Source: Huiozyma naganishii CBS 8797 (lineage: Eukaryota > Ascomycota > Saccharomycetes > Saccharomycetales > Saccharomycetaceae). From it: DNA of 64,000 nt. Made by a program: the position numbers and the translations under genes. The stretch spans positions 434,001 through 498,000 of the forward strand of contig NC_035923.1 in the NCBI RefSeq assembly GCF_000348985.1, written 5' to 3'. Below, piece after piece: positions 1 to 8,636 of the stretch. The first letter of the stretch is position 1. Every line of letters starts with the position of its first letter. The notes beneath the pieces are model-generated. The model was not told the DNA's origin, searched no databases, and saw nothing but the letters and a program-made list of their open reading frames with translations.

Positions 1-1
1 A

Positions 2-238
2 ATGAAGGTTTGGTTATCTGCTCTAATCAAGGCCAGTATAGATGTCGACAGCGACGTTCCCGTAATCAGCTCATATGCAATGCCAACGATATCTTTATCC
101 AATGCCCAGCAGATGTTGAAGGATGCTAAGACCGAATTGGTTCTGCGAGACCACCAACGCCTTAAAGAAAAGGATGATGGCCGGTTGATGTGGGAACAGC
201 AACAGAAAGAAAACGACAAAAGAAAATCTGCATTTTAA
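2..238 (+). CDS. BOI1: BOI1/BOI2-type PH-domain protein, C-terminal end only
   Basis: This is the last 78 codons of a gene cut by the left edge of the window, so its true start lies outside. The first residues (KVWLSALIKASID) read like the final amphipathic helix of a PH domain. They are followed by a short tail with a PTISLSNAQQML stretch and a charged KE-rich end, as in the yeast Boi1 and Boi2 proteins. Those proteins have an SH3 domain and a PH domain and act at the bud cortex in polarised growth and exocytosis with Cdc42 and Rho3. The convergent partner is CDC27, which matches the S. cerevisiae order BOI1-CDC27 (YBL085W-YBL084C). The SH3 and most of the PH domain are not in the window, so the assignment rests on this tail plus synteny. 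The two paralogues cannot be told apart here. Confidence 0.75.
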   Translation: MKVWLSALIKASIDVDSDVPVISSYAMPTISLSNAQQMLKDAKTELVLRDHQRLKEKDDGRLMWEQQQKENDKRKSAF

Positions 239-465
239 CGCTCCAAATTTGCATACAGTCTAATTATGTAGATTATTTATATTCGTTATATGAGTTTTCC
301 CTTTAATTTTTAATACGTTTCTAAGAAACATTTGCTACCTCGTTACGTATCTCCCATGAATATTGTTACAACAAACAGTTATGTTACTCCATCAACCATT
401 TTCTTCTTTTTCCTTGATTATTTGATTGTCCGTAATAATCCCCGTGCACCCCCAAACAACATTTA

Positions 466-2685
466 TTATTCTTGAATATGACACTTTTGTAAAGCATCAA
501 TAATGACCTGGTTACCCATTGGATCCAAGTTCAGCGCAATCGTGTACTCCTTTATTGCATCCTTCTTTCTTCCCATTGTTTGATATATTTGTCCCAGCAT
601 AAAATGAACCGTCACTTCCTCCGGGCTGAGTTTTGTCAGACTCTCAAAAATGTACATCGCTGAACTAAACTTCCCCAACGAGAAGAGTAATTGGGCCTTT
701 TTGTACTTTGGAATCGTCATTTCGGGTTGTAATTTCTCAGCTAGCTCATAATAGGTCAGTGCTTGATCCGGTAGATTCAACTTTTCCAGAGAATGCCCAC
801 AGCAGCATATTAGTATCGCGTTGACCGGATTGATGACTCTTGCCTTTTCGAAATACAGCAAGGCTTTGTCGTATTTCCCCAACCGTGATGCACAGTCTCC
901 AAGACCGTAATAAGCGTTATAATGCTGCGGATCACAGGCAATGGCCTTCCTATACATTATCTTTGCAGTATCATATGTTTCATTGGCCGCATGTTCGTGC
1001 CCCTGTAGCGTGTATGCATAGGCAAATTTCCGATCCAAACTCGTCGCTTTCTCAAATGCCTTGATCGCCTCACCATGATCTTTGATTAGCGAGAAATAAT
1101 TACCCACAACACACCATGTTTCTGGAGCTTCCGGAAACGAGTTCATCAGCTCATCTGATAAGTTGAAAAGCGTGAACTTGTCCCTTAGATGCCACAACAG
1201 TAGTTGAAAAAAATTTCCAGGTCCTTCATTCTCGTAGGTTGGAAATTTCGTAAGTTCTGGAAGTATTTCAGCGACTATCCCGTAATTTGAAATCTCATAA
1301 TGAAGTTTCCCCATCTGAGCCTGACACCAGGGCATATTGTTCAAGATATGTGCCGGTAGTTGGTCGTTCATAATCCTGATAGCATTATGAGAATTGAACT
1401 GTGACGACCTTTTCAAAACTTTTGTAAATGTGTAGAAAAGATCCTTAAAAGCACTGGAAGACCCAGAATTTGACGTGAATGCAACCTCCTCAGAATTATT
1501 CGCTCGAAATTGATTTACATCAATTAATGACCTCGCGTTAGGGTTGCCCAACTTATTCATATGGCTATAAGTGTTGGTGGATGTCAATGACTCACCGAGG
1601 TTATATTTCCTCCTTGCAGAGCTTCCAAGGGTGTGACTTGGATGAGAAACGTTTTTAGGAGTCTTGAAAGCCATTTTTGCATCAGCGGAAGCAAACAGTT
1701 TAGACGGTGGGGTTGTAACAATTTTATTTCTGTTATTATACCGAGCCAGCGATCCTACCTTTGGCTGTTTGACAGCGGGCAGCGTAAAATTAGCAGTGTC
1801 TACTATTCCCGCAGTCTTGTCATATCCGAGAGGTTGCTGATGTTGCTGCGATCTTGCAGTTGTGCTTTTAAAAGTGCCGCTATTTGAGTGTGCTTGTGAA
1901 CGAGGGTATGACACATTCCCACTTGCATGGGTGTACATACCTTTCTTAGCATCCGACTTATTGATATAAGTCTGTCTTCCGTCAAACTTAGCATTGGCAC
2001 CTTGTTCACTTGCACTGAAAAACAGGGTTTTCAAATCTATGGAAACTTTAGCGTTGAAAAGAGACGTGTAGGACTCCCATAAATACGGATTCAACTTTAG
2101 TGCTTCAATATGGTGATTTATACTGGCTTTGTCATCATAAAATGATCCATACAATTTACCAATTAGACAGTGTATTGTTGCTAAGTCCGGCATGAAGAAG
2201 AAATCAAAACTTTGATCCTTTTCAAACTCAGGCAATCTCATCACTAAATGCAAGCAAGCACTTTCCTCATTTTTTTCCAACTTTAAGGCGCATCGACTGT
2301 ATATGTAGGCGATACCGATATGCACATTTCTCATCTTTTCTGTTATCAAACATGCAGTCTGATATTCATTGTTCAAATACAGGGAAAGAGCATACAAGTA
2401 GATGGACTCGATTCGATAAGGATTAGATATAGGGAGCCCAGCACATTCTGTATGATACAGTTCGGAGAGGAAAACAGCGGTTTCGAAGTTCATGTTTTGT
2501 AGAGATAACTCAACACTGCCCTTCAGTTCCGTAATCAATTCATTTAAGGGGCTGTACCCGTTGTAGTAACCCTCTGGAACTTGTATATCATTTTTGGACA
2601 GAACTTGGTTTGTGTCCTGACCAGATTGTTGTCTCCTCATTCGGGGACTCGTAGTCCTTTTATGAAGGTTAGAGGGAAACAACAT
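466..2685 (-). CDS. CDC27: Anaphase-promoting complex TPR subunit Cdc27/Apc3
   Basis: The gene encodes 739 residues, close to the roughly 760 of S. cerevisiae Cdc27. It is a scaffold TPR subunit of the APC/C ubiquitin ligase that binds the IR tails of Cdc20 and Cdh1 and helps trigger anaphase and mitotic exit in the nucleus. The N-terminal ~220 residues form TPR-like helices (for example NMNFETAVFLSELYH). A Ser/Asn-rich linker of about 200 residues follows. The C-terminal ~270 residues hold a run of canonical TPRs, recognisable by phrases such as NAYYGLGDCASRLGKYDKAL and AYAYTLQGHEHAANETYDTA. The ATG at 2685 is the first in frame. It diverges from SWI4 across an 868-base promoter region and converges on the BOI gene. 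Confidence 0.95.
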   Translation of the reverse strand: MLFPSNLHKRTTSPRMRRQQSGQDTNQVLSKNDIQVPEGYYNGYSPLNELITELKGSVELSLQNMNFETAVFLSELYHTECAGLPISNPYRIESIYLYALSLYLNNEYQTACLITEKMRNVHIGIAYIYSRCALKLEKNEESACLHLVMRLPEFEKDQSFDFFFMPDLATIHCLIGKLYGSFYDDKASINHHIEALKLNPYLWESYTSLFNAKVSIDLKTLFFSASEQGANAKFDGRQTYINKSDAKKGMYTHASGNVSYPRSQAHSNSGTFKSTTARSQQHQQPLGYDKTAGIVDTANFTLPAVKQPKVGSLARYNNRNKIVTTPPSKLFASADAKMAFKTPKNVSHPSHTLGSSARRKYNLGESLTSTNTYSHMNKLGNPNARSLIDVNQFRANNSEEVAFTSNSGSSSAFKDLFYTFTKVLKRSSQFNSHNAIRIMNDQLPAHILNNMPWCQAQMGKLHYEISNYGIVAEILPELTKFPTYENEGPGNFFQLLLWHLRDKFTLFNLSDELMNSFPEAPETWCVVGNYFSLIKDHGEAIKAFEKATSLDRKFAYAYTLQGHEHAANETYDTAKIMYRKAIACDPQHYNAYYGLGDCASRLGKYDKALLYFEKARVINPVNAILICCCGHSLEKLNLPDQALTYYELAEKLQPEMTIPKYKKAQLLFSLGKFSSAMYIFESLTKLSPEEVTVHFMLGQIYQTMGRKKDAIKEYTIALNLDPMGNQVIIDALQKCHIQE

Positions 2686-3041
2686 TGATATTTAAAGAGA
2701 AGTGTCAGGTCTTCTGACCTCTAGATACAACTGTCTCCAAAACAAACACCACCAACTGTTCAGTTCTTACCGAGTGCTTCCGGGAATCACCTTGCCTCAC
2801 AAGCCTGAGATTTTCAGGTTTTATTTTTTTTCTCTTATATTTTTTTTATTGCAATTCATTTTTGTAACTCATATCTTATACCCACCCGACAAGAAGGGGG
2901 GTTCCGCTTGGAGCAACGGTCCCAACTCTGTTCAGCAGAGCATGTATACACGGAATGGTACAACCACTACAGCTGTTACCAGTTCACTTGCACAAGTAGA
3001 TATATAAGATGCGCACTTCGAGAGTCGAACCGGAGACGATC

Positions 3042-3048
3042 CACGAAA
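3042..3048 (+). promoter_or_regulatory. SCB (SBF-binding) site CACGAAA
   Basis: Exact match to the Swi4/Swi6 (SBF) consensus CRCGAAA, about 510 bases before the SWI4 start and 23 bases from an MCB box. Site function is inferred from the consensus and from known Swi4 autoregulation in S. cerevisiae. Confidence 0.5.
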
Positions 3049-3070
3049 TTAATTTCCTTTTTCGGAAGTG

Positions 3071-3076
3071 ACGCGT
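3071..3076 (+). promoter_or_regulatory. MCB (MBF-binding) site ACGCGT
   Basis: Exact palindromic MCB core recognised by Mbp1/Swi6, about 480 bases upstream of the SWI4 ATG. The S. cerevisiae SWI4 promoter is also known to use MCB elements for G1/S expression. Confidence 0.55.
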
Positions 3077-3376
3077 AAATTAGATCTTTTCGAAATCTCT
3101 TGAAAAAAAAAAAAAAAAAAAGAAGAACTGGCACAATTAATTGACTGCTTTGGGCAAGAATTGGTGTTGGAAGTCCACTGAAATTGATAAGAGGTTAGTT
3201 GGATTTGCGGTTGCAGTGTTTACTCTCTCCATTAAATTCCAAACGATACCTACCCGCAAAGTTTGATTTAATTGCTATTTCAATTTGCTTCTACCAGTAA
3301 CTTTCGCTCAGGGAGATCGTCCAATAAATTGCTTCTCCCCCACCACATACTTAGGAAATCGTTAGTTCCATTAGAA

Positions 3377-3383
3377 CGCGAAA
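3377..3383 (+). promoter_or_regulatory. SCB-type site CGCGAAA
   Basis: Second exact match to CRCGAAA, about 170 bases upstream of the SWI4 start. That is a typical activating distance for yeast promoters. Confidence 0.5.
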
Positions 3384-3553
3384 GAGAATTGGATCTAGGT
3401 TTGAATACATTTGCAAAAAGCGGGGACTGTGTTAGGCCTTAGTGACCGCAGTATACACATCGTTTTCAAACGGAAAGTGAGGAAAACGAACGGGAAGGCC
3501 TTATTGGAGCTGTTTCTTCGAGGACATTTTATCAAATCAAAAAAATCTGCTAA

Positions 3554-6500
3554 ATGCCAATTACAACTTTGATAATGGACGCCGTAGACAGTAACTCCAG
3601 AACTCAGTTGAACGATAGCATATCTATGCCAGCAACACTACCAAAAATCACTGCCACTTCTTTTGATAGCGACGTAACCACGTCGTCAATTGAAAGTGGG
3701 AATCTTCGAATGTTGCAAAACCCAAAGGAGGTTCTGACAGCGTCTGATCTATCCACAGGTACTCTAAGTCCTCCAGTGGGACAACCGATCATAGAAAGGG
3801 CAACGTATTCTGAGACTGACGTGTACGAATGCTATATCAAGGGCAGCGAATCGCGGATTGTGATGAGGAGAACACGCGACGATTGGGTAAACGTAACCCA
3901 AATATTTAAGATTGGCAAGTACACGAAAAACCACAGGACCAAGATTCTGGAAAAAGAATCACAGGACTTAGAGCACGAGAAAGTACAAGGTGGCTACGGT
4001 AGATTCCAGGGGACGTGGATACCTTTGGAGAGCGCACGTAAGCTAGTAGAAAAATATGGTATAACGAACCCTGTGGTTGAGGCAATATTACGCTTTTCGT
4101 TGGACCCCATGAATCCGCCGCCAAAGAGAACGAAAAACAGCATTCTCAGAAAGACGTCTCCGGGGAAAAAGATATCGTCGCCTTCAAGTTATAACAAGAC
4201 ACCAAAGAAGAAGAACATGAGCGCGTCAGGCTCACTCACAAGCGGCAACTCCTTACTATCTACAACGAAAAAGAACTCCAAAAGAGGGGCCAACCCCAGT
4301 CCTTTACAAAACTTGGTTTTCCAAACCCCGCAGCAATCTTACAGGGGGTCAACAGCTGTAACGGAACCGTACGAAGTTAGCTATTCTAAAGAAGCATTGC
4401 AAACATTTGACGAAAGCGGGAACTCTACGATATCGCTATTCAGTTCAGACAGTACACCTCGGACCAATGAATATTCAGCATCACAAAAACCTTTGCAATT
4501 TTATCCAGTTCCTACGAGTTTGAACAGCTCTAGAAGTAAGCCTGCAAATGAAATGGTGGCTAACGAAAGAAACAATACAACTGCCGGGACGGACAACAAA
4601 GCACCGAAGACCGGAAACAATGGCGAAAGAGTCTTACGTACTGCTAATCCTCCATCGCAACAACCAAGTTTCGTTAATTACAATGCTAAGAACAGCACTG
4701 TTGAAAAGAGGCCCAGCATAAAGTCAGTAAAACCTCGTGATAAGGTCATATTTTCAAATATGAACAAAAATAACGTGATGATACACGGTAGATACAACAC
4801 AGGGAAACGTAATTCTGAACAACAAACTCAGTTAGAATTACAGCAAAAAAACTCCCAACGACCACAACAGGAGACATTATTGGATCATTTTCACAGCAAT
4901 AGCGGCACCCCAAGTACAGAAATTGGCCACGAACCAGCTTTGTCTGCCGCTGAGACCCAACAAGCCACCGTATTAGACGAGGAGGAGTACAAAAGAGCGA
5001 TTCTAAACTCTTTATCAGTAGAGATTACCCCAGATACTTTATACATGCTTCCGGAAGAGCTTTACCATCCGCCACCAAACCTGGAAATAAACTTTGAATT
5101 AGATGATCAAGGCCATACACCGTTGCACTGGGCTGCGGCAATGGCAAATATACCTCTACTGAAGCTTCTTTTGGCCTTAAACTCGAATGCTTTGTATTGT
5201 AACCATAAGGGATTCAATTGCATAACGAAAGCTGTCTTCTACAACAATAATTTCAAAAACGGAACGTTTGCAGAGTTGATATCGATACTAAGAATTTGTC
5301 TTATAACACCAGATAATAATGGTCGACTACCACTGCATTACCTTGTAGAGCTCAGTGTCAATGACTCAAAGGATCCTGTAGTTGTTACATCGTACACGGA
5401 ACAGATTTTGCAGGAGTTGGGGAAATCTGATTACAGGCTTTTACAAATGTCGTTAAATCGTCAAGATTCTGCTGGAAACACGCCCTTGCATCTAGCAGCC
5501 TTGAATTTGAATTTATCGTTATTCAATAAGCTATGTCTACTGGGATCATCAGTTGATATGATAAACAACGAGAAACAGACACCAATTGATATATTGTCAC
5601 AGTTTAACTTAATGTTGCCTACAAAACCAGACGGAAATGACGCTGTAGGTGGTATTGTTGAAGAGAATAGTAATGAATTGGTTGATCAACCAAAACAACG
5701 ACATGACAGGACAAAACCAATCTTCATTCAAAAAACACCCAAGAACGAGTCGGCAAGACAGTTTTTGTCTACACATGACGATATCACTAACAACAGCAGC
5801 TCTTTGAATTTGATAATGGAAGACCTATCTCATATTGATGAGCTTGTGACTTCTTCTGTTGTAAAAGACCCGAAAATACCCCAGCCAATCTTAACTTCAC
5901 CCATGCTGCAGTTGAAACAGATTGAAGAGAACAGTGGTAACCTAATAAACTCTAGGAATAACAATAGCATGGCACTAAAAATGCTACCGTTGTCGAGCTC
6001 TCCATCGCCCAAGAAACTTCGTTCAGGGAGACCTTGTATTTCCAAACTAAGCAGTAGAATAGCGAATGTATCCAAAAGACTAGTAGATGCAATCGACGAA
6101 GATATGGCATCTATAATCAACGAGCAGCAATCTATGGAGGAAAACTTAAAATCTTTGCGAAAAAACCTCGATACAGTTAAAAAGAGGAAAGATATCATAT
6201 ATTCGAACGTCAAAGTGAATTCATTAGAATCAATGCTGGAAAAAGTGGACGCTACCAGAAATACCCTTTCCTTAAAGCAGGAAAAATTCGTCAAGACCAT
6301 CGAAAAGTCTCAAGCGCTACGCCTGGCAACAATAGTTCAAGAGGAAGAACATAACTGTCTTACTGAAGAACAATCACCAGATATTTTACGCGACGCCGTT
6401 ACGTTGACCGTTTTGCAATTTAAAAGAAGAATGTGGCTAAAGCGGTTAAGTGTTGACATTACAAATCACACTTTTACAAAGAAAATCAAAAAGTATAAGC

Positions 6501-6580
6501 AGTTAATTGGTCTAACATTCGAAAATATTGATACCAAACTGGAAGAAATTGAGAGCGAATTACAAACGGATCTGAAATGA
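3554..6580 (+). CDS. SWI4: SBF cell-cycle transcription factor Swi4
   Basis: A 1008-residue protein (S. cerevisiae Swi4 has about 1090). It is the DNA-binding half of SBF, which with Swi6 turns on G1/S genes such as the G1 cyclins. Residues ~86-195 are the APSES/KilA-N DNA-binding domain, with the conserved GGYGRFQGTWIPL segment followed by the basic PPPKRTKNSILRKTSPGKK stretch specific to Swi4. A Ser/Asn-rich linker follows. Ankyrin repeats span about residues 515-715, including GHTPLHWAAAMANIPLLKLL and GNTPLHLAALNLNLSLFNKL. A coiled C-terminal Swi6-binding region occupies about residues 830-1008. Two in-frame ATGs lie at 3554 and 3575; I take the first. In S. cerevisiae this gene sits on chromosome V, so its place between CDC27 and ALG3 marks a different outcome of ohnolog loss. 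Confidence 0.96.
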   Translation: MPITTLIMDAVDSNSRTQLNDSISMPATLPKITATSFDSDVTTSSIESGNLRMLQNPKEVLTASDLSTGTLSPPVGQPIIERATYSETDVYECYIKGSESRIVMRRTRDDWVNVTQIFKIGKYTKNHRTKILEKESQDLEHEKVQGGYGRFQGTWIPLESARKLVEKYGITNPVVEAILRFSLDPMNPPPKRTKNSILRKTSPGKKISSPSSYNKTPKKKNMSASGSLTSGNSLLSTTKKNSKRGANPSPLQNLVFQTPQQSYRGSTAVTEPYEVSYSKEALQTFDESGNSTISLFSSDSTPRTNEYSASQKPLQFYPVPTSLNSSRSKPANEMVANERNNTTAGTDNKAPKTGNNGERVLRTANPPSQQPSFVNYNAKNSTVEKRPSIKSVKPRDKVIFSNMNKNNVMIHGRYNTGKRNSEQQTQLELQQKNSQRPQQETLLDHFHSNSGTPSTEIGHEPALSAAETQQATVLDEEEYKRAILNSLSVEITPDTLYMLPEELYHPPPNLEINFELDDQGHTPLHWAAAMANIPLLKLLLALNSNALYCNHKGFNCITKAVFYNNNFKNGTFAELISILRICLITPDNNGRLPLHYLVELSVNDSKDPVVVTSYTEQILQELGKSDYRLLQMSLNRQDSAGNTPLHLAALNLNLSLFNKLCLLGSSVDMINNEKQTPIDILSQFNLMLPTKPDGNDAVGGIVEENSNELVDQPKQRHDRTKPIFIQKTPKNESARQFLSTHDDITNNSSSLNLIMEDLSHIDELVTSSVVKDPKIPQPILTSPMLQLKQIEENSGNLINSRNNNSMALKMLPLSSSPSPKKLRSGRPCISKLSSRIANVSKRLVDAIDEDMASIINEQQSMEENLKSLRKNLDTVKKRKDIIYSNVKVNSLESMLEKVDATRNTLSLKQEKFVKTIEKSQALRLATIVQEEEHNCLTEEQSPDILRDAVTLTVLQFKRRMWLKRLSVDITNHTFTKKIKKYKQLIGLTFENIDTKLEEIESELQTDLK

Positions 6581-6810
6581 TGCGAATTACCAAAAAACCC
6601 ATATAGATAACATAAATATTCTCCTTTAATAACTACTTTTTTTCCCTCATTTGATTTTTGCTATTTTAAAATAATTGAAAAGCTGAACATGAGGGAAAAA
6701 AAATAAATCAGACTTAATCACTTAAAGTATGGGTTAATACGCATTTAGATATAAACTCCGCAACTAGACCCTGCCCGGAACTGTAGAAAAGCATACGCAT
6801 CTAGATACAG

Positions 6811-8160
6811 ATGGCGACTACGAAGGTTGAAGGCACTACAGACGCTGAAGAAAAGCCAAAGGAGTTTGTTAGACCCCCATTTGATCCCGTCGGGGATATC
6901 AAAAAGGGAATAACTCATATGCTCTTCAATCCGGATGCTACCTTAATTCTACTTCCCATTTTACTTTTAGGAGAATCAATGGCTCTGAAGTTTATAACAA
7001 AACAGATACCTTACACCGAAATTGACTATGAGGCTTATATGGAGCAAATAGACATGATTGTCAAGGACAAAAATCTGAATTATGCGGAAATCAGAGGTGG
7101 AACAGGTCCTTTGGTGTACCCTGCCGGCCATGTGTGGATTTACCGATTTATGTACTGGGTTACAAACGGTATGGAAGATTTAGCAATGGGCCAGCAATTT
7201 TTCAGGTACTTGTACATTGGAACTCTTTTTTTCCAGTTGCTTACGTATTACGAACTTCAGATACAGCCATGGTGCGTTGTTCTTGCTTGCCTTTCCAAAC
7301 GCTTGCATTCAATCTTTATATTGAGATTGTTTAACGACTGCTTCGAGACATTTTTCATGGTATCCAGTATATACTTCTTTGTCAAGGCATGCAAGTCCAA
7401 AAGGCGTACCCCATGGGTGACTCTAGCGAGTGTCGCTTATACGTTTGCTGTAAGTGTGAAGATGAACGGTCTCTTATTTCTACCTGGTGTGCTAGTTGCG
7501 ATATATCTGTTGACTGACGGTAATTTGATCACTAGCATGACCTATGTTTTAGGGATGGCTGCCTGGCAAATCGTCGTTGCGACCCCATTCTTGTTGCACT
7601 TTCCTCGAGAGTACATTTCAGGTGCCTTCAATTTTGAAAGGCAATTTTTCCACCATTGGTCTATCAACTGGCAGTTTATCTCCGAGGATGTATTCCTTGG
7701 TCAACTGTTTCAGAGAGGTTTGTTGATCACCCATATTGTACTGCTTGTCATTCTGATTTTGTTTAAGCACGTGGAGATCATCCCGGATGGTATCAAATCC
7801 TTGGTACAGCCTCGAACCTCGGTGCACAAACTCTCATCCACCGAGTTAGTGAACACTGTTCCCTTCATTCTCATCATGAGCAATTTTATAGGCATCATTT
7901 GCGCCCGGTCATTGCACTACCAATTCCTGTCATGGTACCACTGGACGATCCCTATCTTGATCCATTGGTCCAAACTACCATTTTTCATTGGCCCCATCTG
8001 GTATGTCTGCCACGAGTGGTGCTGGAACTCGTACCCACCAAACGACACAGCCAGCGTCCTGCTCTTTTTCTGCAACACCTCTCTCCTGAGTATAATTTTG
8101 CTAGTGGAGAACTTCAAATTTTACCTAGATACGGCCCTGGAAGAGAAGAAAATGCAGTGA
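6811..8160 (+). CDS. ALG3: Dol-P-Man alpha-1,3-mannosyltransferase Alg3
   Basis: A 449-residue polytopic membrane protein (about 458 in S. cerevisiae). It adds the sixth mannose, the first lumenal one, to the dolichol-linked N-glycan precursor in the ER, using Dol-P-Man. The sequence shows a cytosolic N-terminal stretch and about ten hydrophobic helices. It has the family-typical early lumenal motif YTEIDYEAYMEQ followed by GGTGPLVYPAGHVW. Later hallmarks are LRLFNDCFETFF and the C-terminal HYQFLSWYHWTIP. No C-terminal KKxx-type ER signal was checked in detail. It lies 230 bases after SWI4 in the same direction and 476 bases before FLO8. Confidence 0.97.
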   Translation: MATTKVEGTTDAEEKPKEFVRPPFDPVGDIKKGITHMLFNPDATLILLPILLLGESMALKFITKQIPYTEIDYEAYMEQIDMIVKDKNLNYAEIRGGTGPLVYPAGHVWIYRFMYWVTNGMEDLAMGQQFFRYLYIGTLFFQLLTYYELQIQPWCVVLACLSKRLHSIFILRLFNDCFETFFMVSSIYFFVKACKSKRRTPWVTLASVAYTFAVSVKMNGLLFLPGVLVAIYLLTDGNLITSMTYVLGMAAWQIVVATPFLLHFPREYISGAFNFERQFFHHWSINWQFISEDVFLGQLFQRGLLITHIVLLVILILFKHVEIIPDGIKSLVQPRTSVHKLSSTELVNTVPFILIMSNFIGIICARSLHYQFLSWYHWTIPILIHWSKLPFFIGPIWYVCHEWCWNSYPPNDTASVLLFFCNTSLLSIILLVENFKFYLDTALEEKKMQ

Positions 8161-8636
8161 GAATGAGCCACCATCAGCATGCAACTGCGACTGCATCTGC
8201 GTCTGTACCTGTCGACCGACCACTAAATAATCACGTGGCAGATTTGCAATACAGTTATATAACGCCAGATCTTGGAGGCAATCGCCGAAAAAGGGGAGAA
8301 AAAGAATAACAGCAAACTTCCATTTTTTTGTTTTACTTAATTTTTTTTCCTCTTTTTTTGTTTTTGGTTCGATTTTTCACTTGGTTTCTCGCTCTATACG
8401 TAGAGCCTCGGTTTGGAAGCGTACAGTACTTTTCCGTTCAGGTGCAACAACCTTGATCGTTTGCGTCCGAGTTTGATCGTTGTTTCCTTTTATCGCCGTT
8501 CAGGGTCCTCCGCTCTTTTTATTCAACCATTATTTCACTTGTAACATTCCCACGAACTAGTGCTTTTGAAAATCTTTATCACGGTTCCTACAACCTAGTT
8601 GACTATTATCATACTACTTTCGGACTTACAAGGTAA
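8161..8636. promoter_or_regulatory. ALG3-FLO8 intergenic, FLO8 promoter
   Basis: 476 bases with no gene. A perfect Cbf1/CDEI-type octamer ATCACGTG lies at 8230-8237. A long T-rich tract (about 8320-8370) follows, then CT-rich sequence leading into the FLO8 start. S. cerevisiae FLO8 has an unusually long promoter; here it can be at most this long unless it extends into ALG3. Confidence 0.5.

Larger units (their letters stand above)
2686..3553. promoter_or_regulatory. Divergent CDC27/SWI4 promoter region
   Basis: These 868 bases hold no credible gene. They serve as promoter for CDC27 (leftward) and SWI4 (rightward). Visible elements are an SCB-type CACGAAA at 3042-3048, an MCB ACGCGT at 3071-3076, a second SCB-type CGCGAAA at 3377-3383, and an uninterrupted run of about 19 A at 3103-3121. 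The A tract is the kind of sequence that keeps nucleosomes away in yeast promoters. A T-rich block lies at 2820-2865. Confidence 0.7.

Noticed and set aside
3021..3031. B-box-like sequence (GGTTCGACTCT on the minus strand) in the SWI4 promoter
   Set aside because: One mismatch to the consensus, imperfect T stem, and no A box or acceptor stem found. Likely chance.
7899..8309. 136-codon frame overlapping the end of ALG3
   Set aside because: Lies mostly within ALG3 in another frame, with no similarity to known proteins.
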